Assembly: GCA_037127255.1 (NCBI GenBank)
Contig: JBANSL010000004.1
Location: 72,562,627 to 72,626,626, forward strand
DNA from: Persicaria tinctoria
Taxonomy: Eukaryota > Streptophyta > Magnoliopsida > Caryophyllales > Polygonaceae
Reading direction: 5' to 3'
Length of the DNA stretch: 64,000 nucleotides
The notes beneath the pieces are model-generated. The model did not search any database, was not told the DNA's origin, and saw only the letters and a program-made list of their open reading frames with translations. Shown piece after piece: positions 9,889 to 20,548 of the stretch. Position 1 is the stretch's first letter. Each line of letters opens with the position of its first letter. The translations under genes and the position numbers were made by a program.

Positions 9889-11937
9889 TTATCGAACCTT
9901 CAAATATCATTAGGGACTCAAACCCCATATATCATTCAACTTCTTTGTGGTCTTATAGCTAATTGTGGAGGAGGTCTTGGAACATATATTCTTTTTTGGA
10001 GATAATTTGAGAGAAGTTATTGTGTCAAATTCGAAATGTAGAATTACATGGGCCCATTTGACTAACGACTCTTCTAGGTCGTTGTGAGCTACTATATGCT
10101 CCTCAAACATTCTCTACCTTTTCATATGAACAATGTGTTAAGGCATCTATACTGGAATAATACTGGTCCATATGATGATGTTTTATTTTCGTAGTTGTCT
10201 TATTGAACTCAATTAAGAGACATAAGACACTTTGCATTTACTCTTTATTGTAGACGGTCTTGTTATTATTTTTGCCAAGAGAACAAGCCGTACATGTATG
10301 GTCACCCTTATTGAGGATCTTCCGGTCCTAGGATCTTCTAGTCCTTTTGGTGTGAATTTCAATAATCTTGCAAATCATCATTTTCTTGAGCGACCAAATG
10401 CCACAAAGAAGAAGATTTTATCATCAACTAACTTCTGGTTAGTGACATTATAAGTTTCAATGGTAAAACATTCTAACCATTGAACTTTGTACATGGTGAT
10501 CCATTTATTTAATCCGATACCGTTAACTGGGTATTTTCAGAACTTCCGTTGGAGTCATACTACAAGTATGAAACTAACGACCAACTATATTAACTTTATT
10601 CATAATGTTCTTCAAGACATTAGAAAATTAACCATACAAAGATGACCTAGTTATAAGCCACAACAATAACTTTGGTTGCGCGCTTAACCATTACGTCTTT
10701 TATACCCTCTACAAGAGGGGCATGCTTCAGGCAATGCTTAGAGGATTGTCAGGAAGTGACCTTGTAAACCAGATCATGTTTTATGGTTATTTATAATGGT
10801 TGTACTAACCAAATAAAAACAGTTCTGAATATGTCATAACCCACATTCCATGTACTTCTTCAAGAGTACAAATGTTTAAAATTAGATCTTATACTCTTCT
10901 AGAATTTATAAGAATCTGATATGAGAGTCTTCAAGCTCTTATGCCTACTTTGATGAAAACTCACAATCTGTTGGATTGTATACAAATGGTATTGAGACTT
11001 TGAGCTCTTAGTGAGATAAGTGTCACAATCTACTGGACTGTTTAACCATTGAGTTTAGAAACTTCAAACCCAACCACAGAATAGGCGTTGAAAAACTCAC
11101 AATATGGTGCATTAAGGAAATAATAATAATAAAACTATATAAAAGATAATACTAAATAGTAAAGCATATTAAGAAACATGAATGTCAACAACAATAATCT
11201 TATATAAATAAAATTAATGTCAACTTCGGGTGACAAGAAAATTTAACATAGATCTTCGAGATCTTTTTATCACCTACGTCAGGAGGCTGTATTCTTATAT
11301 GCAATTTTATCAAGGTTGATTTGTTTCTCTGGCTATACGAATCATCACTGCAAGGATGACTTTTACCGGTTCATCCCTACGAGGATGCGGTTTATTATTC
11401 ATCTACTTCAGGAGATGTCACCTCATCTATTTCAAAAAAATGTGTATTTTTTCCATCTACTTCAGGAGATATGTCTACTCATATACTTCGAGAGATCGAC
11501 TTGTACATTAATCTACTTACGGGGATATATCATCGCTACATGGATGAGTTTCACTCTTTATAAATCTGATCAACCATCAACTTCGAGGGATGAAATTATT
11601 CGTCCACTTCAAGGGAGAATTCAAAATACATCACTACGGTATAATTCTTATATATACCAATTTGTTTCTACATGAACATGCAAATTTCGTTTGATCTACG
11701 TTTACTCGCTTCTGGGAATAAGATTAATTACCTTTGATAATTATATTGATTTGTCTATTCAAGAATAAATTATGCCCAGAATCAAATTTAAATGCAAAAG
11801 GTGCCCGCTTTGTATAATAAAAGAATGGATTCCAATCAAATAGAACCCCTTCTTTTTGTACCGTAAAGATGAAAACATAATCAGTTATGCAAATTTAATT
11901 AGAGGCATAGAATACTGAATAGATCTAATTAAATTGA
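9889..11937. other. unassigned tract containing a series of short hairpins
   Basis: No ORF of interest. From about 10040 to 11600 there are many separate short inverted repeats, for example AACGAC/GTCGTT, TTCAATGGT/ACCATTGAA, CATAC/GTATG, CCCTCT/AGAGGG, TGTACT/AGTACA, ACAATC/GATTGT, AGATC/GATCT, CATCC/GGATG and CATCT/AGATG. Loops are 3-13 nt, and many contain CTTC or CTAC. From 11340 to 11600 the units are alike (CATC stem, ACTTCAGG-type loop, GATG stem). I do not recognise the element; see findings. Confidence 0.5.
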
Positions 11938-12379
11938 ATAGGTGTCGAAAATTCTTGCGTCACGAATGGCAAGTGCTATTTTCGACGCAGAATTCCGTCG
12001 CAACCAATCTCGACGTCCTAGAGCGTCGAAATTGGCATGACATTTTCGACACCCTAAGGCGTCGAAATTGGCACGTTATTTGTCAAAAAAAAATGTGTAT
12101 TTTTCTTCTTACATCCCCTTTCATTACACATTAATTAAAATCCTTTAATTAACAAAAAAAAACATAAACACAAATCCAATAAAGGATTAATCAAATGAAT
12201 CGAGATCATACTTGAGTGAATTAAAAATAATATACATGACAGATTGACAGCTAAAATGAGAGGATCAACAACACTAAAATGTACAATTTCTTCTTCTTTA
12301 CACCTGCACCATTTCAAAGTTGAACTACTGGATACACATAATAAGCAAGTTGATTAAATTCGCTTGAAGATGAAAGTAG

Positions 12380-12495
12380 TCAATAGCACTACTCAAGGGA
12401 ATGCTGACCTGCCCAGTACAAGAGACACTATTGCTACTCCTCATGGTCTTTTCTTTCAATTGCTTTAAATGTCGTGTACACAAGCAATGCAACTC
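12380..12495 (-). pseudogene. HVA22-like (TB2/DP1 family) gene fragment
   Basis: Read on the minus strand, the sequence after a GCAG acceptor at about 12496 gives GVALLVYTTFKAIERKDHEE. This matches the conserved opening of plant HVA22-like i/j/k proteins (VYSTFKAIE context) as I remember it. The next codons contain stop codons where the family has EQQ..LLYWA, and LLYWA is still readable at about 12410-12425. HVA22 proteins are ER-membrane hairpin proteins related to REEP5/Yop1. The fragment is one exon, broken, with no start codon. The same strand carries the Nudix fragment 1.3 kb away, so both may have been captured together. Confidence 0.5.
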
Positions 12496-13761
12496 CTGCA
12501 GAACATCTGTAGTGGCAAAAAAAATAAAACCAGAAAATTTAGAGCTCAATCGGTTTAGATTTCAGCTGTTACCACCTATGAGCTTTCTACAAAACTATAA
12601 AAGCAGATTTTTGGAAACATCTTTTTCTGGTTTTCAGCTCATGCAGTGGACTTCAAGAATCCATAAATAATTTCCTAAAATAGGTTATTAAGCTATATAT
12701 ATACACACTGTTGTCCACTTATAATACAAGAAATCAATCTTCCCGATAAATTGAAGACAAACATACAAGTATAAAGAAAAAAAATCTTTACTATTGGAAA
12801 CATTGAAAGCTTTGGAAAGAGTATTGCAGATCACAACTCAAAACAACAAGCAAAGCTGAAGAAAAAAAGCAGCAACATCACCATAAAATGCTAGTAAGAA
12901 ATAGATGAAAATAATTATAACATTCGACAAAGAGATTCACCAACCCCATGGAAGAAAAACAAAGAATTAGCAATTAGATTACTCATCAACAATCCCATCC
13001 TCCACCTTACTTGATTGCCTATTTAAGGACATGTGAAAACAATAAACTAAAACTGAATACTCATATAATCGCAGCTCATCATCGGATCGAGTTCAAATTT
13101 CATATAACTAATCTACAATTGCTGAACAAATCATTGTTGGTGATTGCAAAGCTAGCTACAGGCCATGATGGTGAGTTTTTGCAAATATCTTGAATGACGG
13201 AATTTGTCTAGCGCCTTAAAAAACGAAAATCAAGATTGAATTAAGATGGAAACTAATAGAAATGAGCTCATAATTAGGGAGACAGATCAAGACGTACCAT
13301 ATATACATTATACATACATTGGACCATTGTTGATCAATATTGGAAAAGAGGGTTTGTCTCCTTCTAGACATTTTGCATCTTAGATTCAAAGTCCACATCA
13401 TCCACTCATTCTCGCATGTTCACCCATTCATTAATTGCTCATCCTTGATCCCATCTGGGCATGATGACATTATATTATTCAATAACTAGTGATGAAAAAT
13501 AAACCTGAAATAAAATATGACATTGAAAGATGAAAAAACAAAGATAACAAGCTCACTCCTATCGAGCATGAGTATGGAGATGTGGGATCGATAAAACATA
13601 GCAACATACCTGCAATGCAAGGAATTGAAGGGAAAATATAATAATGAAGAATAATTGAAGGAAATATTTTTGGAGAATTTTGAGTCATTCACATGAGACA
13701 CTTTGGTAAGTGCAACTGTCATAGTGAAGGAGCTTGAAAGGCATTGTTGCAGCTGGCTTAC
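12496..13761. other. intron-like AT-rich stretch, no supported gene
   Basis: Mostly AT-rich sequence. On the minus strand near 13335-13410 there is a coding-like piece (VDDVDFESKMQN) followed by a stop. I cannot assign it. It may be a further captured exon. Confidence 0.3.
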
Positions 13762-14216
13762 CGAGATTCTTAGGGATAAATTCTTCAGGCAGTTTCACTA
13801 TCCATCAATGTCGGCATAAGAGACAACACCTGCTGATTTAACCCTAAAGAAATAGATCATAAATGGATTCAAGTAAAGACAATTTTATTTATAGGAAGAT
13901 GATTGCTAGAAAGATGGCCTACTCTTTCAATATGGAATGCGGTATTGCTGCCTCTTCCTCGCATTCCTTCAATATGTTTTCGGTAGGGCTGATTCCATGA
14001 AGCTGCAACGAAGAATAGTGAAACAGACACAGTCATGTCAAAATATGCACAGAACAAGATTTGGCAAACTTTCATTGCTAAGTAACAAACCAATCCTCCA
14101 ACTACTAGATAATCCAGCATCCCTGGAAAATACTGTTTCACAAGGCTTCTTTTCCCGACCTAGAGGAACGTCTATCCATCCTTTTCATCGTAGCCAATCA
14201 CATAGACGGAATATAT
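13762..14216 (-). pseudogene. Nudix hydrolase (NUDT20/24-like) fragment, three exons
   Basis: Minus strand. Exon 14091-14216 encodes VGKRS and FPGMLDYLVVGGL. After an 88-bp GT..AG intron, exon 13923-14002 encodes LHGISPTENILKECEEEAAI, the modified Nudix box of the plant NUDT20/24 (TPP pyrophosphatase-like) group. Exon 13762-13829 encodes VVSYADIDG and then LPEEFIPKN, having lost about 13 residues between them. Two in-frame TAG codons fall where the family has Gln and Trp (around DG-Q-TFL-W-VGKRS), consistent with C-to-T or G-to-A decay. The N-terminal half and C-terminus are not found. This is a dead fragment, either a relic of a local gene or a piece captured by the surrounding CACTA-like element. 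Confidence 0.75.
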
Positions 14217-16399
14217 CTGCATTACAGTGAGGAAAACAGTCATTTTGATTCATTAGTTAAGGGCAGATATACAGTCATTCACATGAGACACAACACAATA
14301 TAACAAACCTTTGTTCCAAAATAGGTAGTTGCACACTGTAGAGTCTGAAATAATATAGTATAATAGTCTTATTCACTCCATTTTAGCAAGATTGTTGTAG
14401 AATATATATGCAGTTAAGCTATATATGTTTATGGAAGACATTCACAAAGCATTCAATCAAGTTTCTAACCTTTAATAAATGTAGGACTGAGATTCAGCAA
14501 ATCTTCATGCTCAATAAAAATACACAGCTTGGAATTACAAAAGCACTAGATTAATGAATGTTCAATACTAGCACATAGCGCAAGATCTGAGATAAGCTTA
14601 TAAATATAAACAAGGTAGAGAAATTATCTTATATTGACAATTCCATGCTTTTTAGTCACAGAAGGAAAATAAAAGCAAATGTCTTAGATTATGTTAGAGG
14701 CAAACACATGGTATATCTCAAATGTATATTCATTAGATTAAGGCAAAATCAAGCTGGGAAATGTAAACAAGTTGTCTCCTTGAAATCCACTGAAAAATCC
14801 ACTGAAAAATCTTAGTATCTTAGTATCCACTGAATGTGGAAGCACTGTATTTTATTTAATCATATATAGAAGACTTACTTTACCTGTGATATGAACCCTA
14901 ATTCATCAAAATCAAGTCAAATAAAGACATTGCCATCAAGAGTGATATGAACCCTAATTCATCAAAACAACATTGCTCTTTAATTCCTTGTTAGTAGCTA
15001 GGAAACCCAATCAGTTGGAATTCGAAAAAAAAAAAAACAAGAAACAGATTACAAAAAAAGAAAAGAAAAAGAAAACCAGCTGAAGAGAAGGAATGACATG
15101 CAACATGTCATCAATATGTGTCAACCAAGCTAGTAGTCTAGAGGTTTACCCTTTCATCTTTGAGCTTGTTAACGGGAGGGTAGCTAAAGGGCTCAGTGAT
15201 CTTCAAGCTTCTCAAATGTCAACTAGCCTGAACAATCCAGCAGCTTCTCTTATCTGTGAGAACTTAATGCAAAAAACTTGGACTTTAATGAAGAGATCTT
15301 TAACTGTCAACAACCACAACAACAAAAAAGAAGGGGCTAGTAAAGTATAGAGTAAAAACAAAACCCTAACATCATTCCCTATGCTTACTGTCCCTCAAAC
15401 CATTAAAAATGCAGTACAACATTTGCCTAAACCAAACCATACCCTATGTTAGAACTCTGAACTAGAATAGACCTTTCAAGTTTCAACCATCCACAAACAC
15501 ACAAGCTTACTTGATGATAAAGAAAATCAAGCCAACGAAGAAGAAAACTGTACTTACCGGTAGTCACTACACATTTCAGATGTTCCCATTCAAGTATTTA
15601 TAATATCAAGACTTCCGTTCTTCATGGCAGGCTTACTCAACTGGAAAACCGGGTGTCTGCACAACTGATCAGTAATACTTATTACACAGCATCAGCAAAT
15701 CACAATTTCAATGTGGAGATCTTGGGTTAATATATAAAGAATAAAATGTTAGAATTTCCAATGTCTATCAAAATATATTCATAATAGATCTCATGGAGGG
15801 CACCAACTAAGCAACAAAGAAAGGTAAAAAAAACGGCAGAGTCGAGCAAAATCCATTAATCGATCTAAACTATTTGATGCCTAAGGACTTATACAAAATA
15901 TTCAATTTCCTTCTTCAGAAATGTTACATTTATCCAAAAACCTAAAATAAGAAAGACCAATTATTGCCTCATTTGTCCAATAAAACCAATCCAAGCTGCA
16001 TTTATGATGCAATCGTAGTCGCAACTGTGCTACAACATCAATAATTTGAGCCAACATCAATGTTATAGGAAAAGAGTTTCAGCTTTGTTCAAACAGAAAG
16101 TTGATCTAAATTGGCTCTTGCCAAAGCTTGTAACTCGATCCTTGACAGTATATATATACATACAATGAAAGAGACAAATTGCAAAAGAATATGACTAGAA
16201 ATCAAATTGCACAGAAAGAGGAAAAAAGGTTGAAAGAATGTGACTAGAAATCAAAATAATGGAGTGATTGAGATGGAGGGCAGATAATTAACTAATGTTG
16301 ACATAGAGAAATCTAAATCCATATATAATACCAGTAATTTATAAGGTCAAAATTTACAAAGAGAAATCGCATTCAGCCAGGGATGGAGGGACAGGAATA
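14217..16399. other. AT-rich stretch with isolated exon-like pieces
   Basis: No complete gene. On the minus strand near 15566-15620 a piece reads DIINT-stop-MGTSEMCSDY before a GTAAGT donor, looking like a decayed exon. On the plus strand, 15093-15350 is an 85-codon ORF (phrases FELVNGRVAKGLSDLQAS and [10 protein letters not shown]) that looks coding-like but which I cannot name. A short duplication of GAACCCTAATTCATCAAAA occurs at 14893 and 14949. Confidence 0.3.
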
Positions 16400-16880
16400 T
16401 ACCTATGAGACGAATAGAGAGGGAAGACGGATGTGGATCTCGAATTGCCTCAAATCTCCTGATTCGATAAATCTATTCTCCTCCAAACCCCTTATTTGAG
16501 AGGGAAGACGGATACAAGAGCACCTTCTGATTTCCTGATGATTTTTAACCTCGAATCGCCTCCAGATGTGGACGGATCCTCACCTCTTGATTTCCTGATT
16601 TGGATCTAGTCCGGAGAGACGAACCTCAGTCGATCTCGAACAGAGAGGGAGGCCGAAGGGAGAGAAGAACAATAAAGGAGAGACAAACCTGCTCAGACTT
16701 CAGGTGGCCGTCTCCGATAGGCGGTGGGAGGCCGTCCCCGGTGGGTGGTGGGTGGCCGTCTCCGATGGGCGCAATTAGGGTTTTTCAAAGTGAAGAGGGA
16801 AGATACAGAGAGGGGCACGGGAAGAAGGAAGACTGAAAAGTGAACGACGTCTCCTCTCCGTTTGATTAAATTTGTTAGAT
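16400..16880 (-). other. leader-like, pyrimidine- and GC-rich region (minus strand)
   Basis: Read on the minus strand, this has AAAACCCTAATTGCGCCC, CT-rich leader sequence and CAG/GT borders, resembling the first exon and 5' UTR of a plant gene. It lies upstream of the HVA22 and Nudix fragments in the same orientation. It includes GAGAGGGAAGACGGAT twice (16418, 16498) and a 24-bp triplication. Confidence 0.35.
16704..16772. repeat. 24-bp tandem repeat, about 2.9 copies
   Basis: The unit is like GTGGCCGTCTCCGATAGGCG plus GTGG, diverged at a few positions between copies. Confidence 0.75.
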
Positions 16881-17696
16881 AAGCCATTCTCGACGGTTTA
16901 GCATGTCGAGATTTTTGTCAATTTTGACAGCTAAGCGCATGTTTGGCAAATTGGGGGTTTTTTTAGGAGTTGTGGTTTGACGAGAGGGTTTCTCGACCAA
17001 ATAAATTTATAGTTAAGACCCCACTATAGGATAGTGGAGTCAGGTTCGTCCTCATGAGAGAAGTCAGCGGTTCTAGGTTTAGTGTGTTTTGGGGTTCAGG
17101 GATAGCGGGAAAAGGTGCAAGGTTGTTGTCGACTTCGAGTAAGACTTGGTCGATGTCGAGGGATGGAGGGAGAATGGTGGTTTGATATCGAGTAGAATAT
17201 TTTCTGAATAAAAATAATAAAATAAAACAAATAAAGATGCAAACTTCCAAGGTTAGGGATCACCACAACAATAAACACGTGTGAGACAATAAATCACATA
17301 AAGATGCATGTTTTATATCAAATAACTTTCGTTATTAACAAATAGGAATATAGAGGCTTTCGCATAAACCCTAAGTGTTACTACCTTTTCTTAATTAGGA
17401 TTAACCAACTTTCGCAAGCAAAGCCTAATTACTATCAAAATTCATAATAAGATCACTTTCGCTTCAATATCATGAATAAGGAATTGTCCTCAACTGTCGC
17501 AAAGGATTAAGCACATAGGTAGATGATGATAAAGACATAAAAGATCATGAATTCATAAATCAAACAAACATATCTATGTTGGGATCACCCCAACCCTAGA
17601 AGAAGGAAAATTAGAAAGCAAACATGATAAAAGAAATTAACATTAACATAAAATAAATTAAAACTTACAACCGTTCGTCTCCTTCCTCCTCCCCCC

Positions 17697-17714
17697 TCTC
17701 TCTCTCTCTCTCTC
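17697..17714. repeat. (CT)n microsatellite
   Basis: Nine or so CT units within a longer CT-rich stretch in the R/U5 part of the solo LTR. Confidence 0.8.
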
Positions 17715-17797
17715 GCCTCCTCCCTCTCTCCTCTCTCCTCGCTCCCTAAGACGACTTGACTTGAATTGAATGAATTAAAATCAGCCCCCTAAGGCTT

Positions 17798-17805
17798 TAT
17801 TTATA
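17798..17805 (-). promoter_or_regulatory. LTR TATA box (solo LTR)
   Basis: The plus strand reads TATTTATA within GGCTTTATTTATAGCC, the inverse of the TATA region in LTRs A and B. Confidence 0.6.
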
Positions 17806-18055
17806 GCCTTCTACTCCTTGCTATTCAAGGATAGAAATCTTTATCTATATCTAAATCTATATCTAAAAGCTTTAAAGATAAATAAATGCAATAAAGAAAT
17901 TAAATCTAAATATATCTAAATGTCTTTAATGGATAGATCTCTTCCTTCATGATGTGTCTTGATGATTTCGGATAGAATCGGCAAATCTTCCAGCCCAAGC
18001 AACCCTATACCGAGTAGGATTCGTCAAAACCGAGTAACGTGTCTTCTGGAAGTCT

Positions 18056-18573
18056 ACTCGATCTCGACCAGGGTCTTGTCGATCTCGAGTAGCCCTACTC
18101 TGTATCGAGTAGCCCTCCTCTGTCTCGAGTAGCCCTCCTCTGTCTCGAGTAGGATTGTCGTCGACAGGTGTGGCTCGGCTTCTCGGGTGACTAGTGCTCG
18201 ACAAGGCTCGGACATGGCTCGGAGGTCTAGTCGATCTCGAGTAGCCCTACTCTGTATCGAGTAGGATTCGTCGTCTGGCTGGCTTGGTCGGGTGTCTCGG
18301 CTCGACAAGGCTCCTAGGCGTCGTCGATCTCGACTAAACCTCCTCGAGATCGAGTAGAGGTGGTCTACGTCTTCGTCCTTGGCTTCTCGGCTTGGCACAG
18401 CTCGTCGACTCCGGACATGGCTCCGAAGTGTGGTCGATCTCGACTAGAGGTACTCGAGATCGAGTAGGGTTCCGGGAGTCGGGTTGTCTCTGACTCAGGT
18501 CCTCGATCAGCTCTACTCGACCAGGTCTGCTCGGCAAAGTTGGTCGATATCGAGTAAGATGTACTCGATATCG
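18056..18573. repeat. TCGA-palindrome cluster in solo LTR
   Basis: About 13 copies or near-copies (GTCGATCTCGAG, CTCGAGATCGAG, CTCGATATCGAG, plus degenerate CTGTATCGAG and CTGTCTCGAG). This is the densest cluster in the window, in U3 of the solo LTR. Confidence 0.8.
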
Positions 18574-19469
18574 AGTACACTTTGGCTTCAGCTTTCTGCT
18601 CTGTTCTTGAAACGCACTTTCCCGAGTCCTCGTTCGTCAGATTGACTCATATGACCATGCGTTAGAAAGCTCTTTTCGAGGACTACAACTCTCATGAAGA
18701 CATCAAAGCTTGATTCAGAACACATAATGGTGAAAAATGGCCTTTTTTCCAGCTGAACCATTCTTACCTTCTCCATGAGTTTCTTTTAAGCTCCAAAGTG
18801 CGTCCGATTTCTGCGAAATATAACCAAAACTTGTGTAGACCTCCATATATTTGCAAATGAGTGTAAACTACACAGATTCTGTATTATTCTAACCCAAATG
18901 TATGCAGAAATCGATATAAAATTAAGTGTAAAACATGGCAATTTAGGCTCACAACATGGTTTTTTTAGGAGGTTGAGTTTATTTGGGGTATTATGGAGAT
19001 GTGGGAGGTGGAGTTTTTTTTTTAAAAAATAACATTGTAAAAAAGATGAAAGGTGTTTGGTGGTTGTAAGGTTTATAAAAGGTTATTATAGTGAAAAAGA
19101 CCAAAATGCCCTCCATAAATGCTAGGAGGCAAAAGGGCCAAAAAAAAAGTGGAGGGCAAAACTGACATTTCAAACCTCCACAAAAAAATAAACTCAACCT
19201 TAACCTCCGAAAGCTAGGGGGAGACAGCTTCCATTTTGAACAAAAATAAACTCCACCTTAACCTCCCACACCTCTTGAAAAAGCTGTTGCCAAATAAGCA
19301 TGGATCAACTTTTTATTTTTTAAAACCCCCAAACCCCCAACTACACCTACATTCAAACACAACCTAAAGCTGTCAAAAAATTTCGACAGCTTAAAGCGTC
19401 GAAAATTTTCGACGCTTTTTAAAAACGTCGAAACTAAAGCGTCAAAAATAAATCACTTTTCCTGTAGTG

Positions 19470-19835
19470 TCTTACGTTATCATCTCCTATAAATAGAAGG
19501 AGATAGGAGATGATTGTAACGTACTCCATCCGTTCACTTATATTAGTCGTTTACTATTTACGCAAATTTTTTATAATGATAAAAACTACTCCCTCCGTCC
19601 AAAAATACATGGACTTTTACTATTCATGCACGCTTTTTTAGGAGTTAAAAACTATATAGAATATTAACTTTTTTATTAAATTTTTTAAATAATTACAAAC
19701 TTATTATCAATAAGTTTGTAATTATAAAAAAAAATTAATAAAAAAGTTAATATGGATGCACAAGGAATAGAGATCTCTCTTTCTCCGGCTCTTCCTACTC
19801 TTTTTTCTTTCGATTTACAACACGTTATCAGCACG
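19470..19835 (+). repeat. LTR-like remnant with Stowaway-type sequence inside
   Basis: CTATAAATAGAAGGAG (19491-) is a TATA-like start. TTTACAACA followed by CGTTATCAGCACGA (19823-19836) resembles a common copia LTR end plus primer-site context. Between them, ACTCCCTCCGTCC (19588-) is a Stowaway/mariner-type terminal word, with an older diverged copy at 19527. No inverted partner GGACGGAGGGAG is present. Confidence 0.4.
19662..19753. repeat. long AT-rich hairpin
   Basis: ATATTAACTTTTTTATTAA is mirrored by TTAATAAAAAAGTTAATAT, and ATTACAAACTTATT by AATAAGTTTGTAAT, with a central TCA. The arms are about 43 bp. Confidence 0.8.
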
Positions 19836-20312
19836 ACCTTGCTCAAATGTAAGTTAGAGACATTGATTTCTATAAATTGTTTTTCATTGTTTTTCTTTAT
19901 TGATCCTCAAGGCAGAGTGCAATGTTCTATTGCGCACTACCGATGAACTATAATTACAAGGAAAAGATCAATCATCATCTATTTGATCAAATTCAAGTTC
20001 ATCCTTCTGTTAATCAAATGCATATATTACATATGATTATTATATATAGTTTTTTATTTTAATCAATGTTAATTGTTTTATTCCTATTTTGACACATCTA
20101 GATGCAATTTGAAATCCATTTTTGGAGACGAGGTATATATGTGCCTCAATTTCATGGATTGGTTCATGCGAGTGATGTGTTCTTGTTTTGCTTCAACTTG
20201 TTTTGCCTGGATCATCAGCCTAGAGGTTTTTCGACTATGGCAAGTTAAATTCACTATTTTATTGTTAATTTGGGTTTAACTTCTATTTACCCTTGATTTT
20301 TTTTTGGGTGTT

Positions 20313-20460
20313 GCTATATACACCGCAAATCACAAGGTTAATATTGCACGTACTTAAGGACGTGCAAGCTTTGTGTCTAATATTGCACGTCTTTAAGGAC
20401 GTGCAAGCCTTTTAATCATGCACGTCCTTAAGAACGTGCATGATTTGCGGTGTATATAGC
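20313..20460. mobile_element. 148-bp foldback element with internal palindromes
   Basis: Terminal inverted repeats GCTATATACACCGCAAATCA are perfect over 20 bp. The interior consists of three GCACGTNCTTAAGGACGTGC-type palindromes at about 20346, 20386 and 20419. No target duplication is clear. It is a MITE of unknown superfamily. Confidence 0.7.
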
Positions 20461-20548
20461 TGGAACGTGTTTTTTTGAGGTAAAGCTAGATTAGTTACTA
20501 TTCATCATCTTCACCCAAACTTACAGCAGCTGTTTGTGGTAAAAGGTT

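Larger units (their letters stand above)
16978..18956 (-). repeat. solo LTR of the palindrome-rich gypsy family
   Basis: Minus-strand LTR of about 1.98 kb. In its own direction it starts TGTTGTGAGCC and ends CCTCTCGTCA. It is bounded by the 5-bp duplication TGGTT (16973-16977 and 18957-18961). It shares with LTR B the first 400 bp, the TATA region and both palindrome clusters (in plus coordinates 18056-18573 and 17128-17197). No internal sequence is left, so it is the product of LTR-LTR recombination. Confidence 0.85.
16937..19290. mobile_element. possible hAT-like MITE split by solo LTR
   Basis: Left edge CATGTTTGGCAAATT and right edge TTGCCAAATAAGCATG are imperfect inverses. Between the solo LTR and the right edge, GGAGGTTGAGTTTATTTGGG and GGAGGTGGAGTTTTT are mirrored by AAATAAACTCAACCTTAACC and AAATAAACTCCACCTTAACC, so the non-LTR sequence folds back. 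The target duplication was not resolved. Confidence 0.4.
11938..19469. mobile_element. decayed CACTA-like element carrying gene fragments
   Basis: The right end reads TCACTTTTCCTGTAGTG on the plus strand (inverse CACTACAGGAAAAGTGA), ending at 19469. Subterminal regions at 11938-12085, 16884-16935 and 19365-19450 share repeated GCGTCGAAAATTTCGACGC-type inverted words, typical of CACTA subterminal repeats. The left CACTA terminus itself is not visible. No transposase is present. Inside are minus-strand fragments of HVA22-like and Nudix-like genes and a leader-like region. A solo LTR splits the right arm. The left border is an estimate. Confidence 0.55.

Noticed and set aside
9910..10453. short ORFs on both strands as genes
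   Set aside because: No domain, and they fall within the hairpin-rich tract.
345..18573. CRISPR-like reading of the repeated palindromes
   Set aside because: Copies vary, spacers are irregular, no cas genes are present, and the DNA is plant nuclear.
19520..19620. complete Stowaway MITE
   Set aside because: Two Stowaway-like openings but no inverse GGACGGAGGGAG end.
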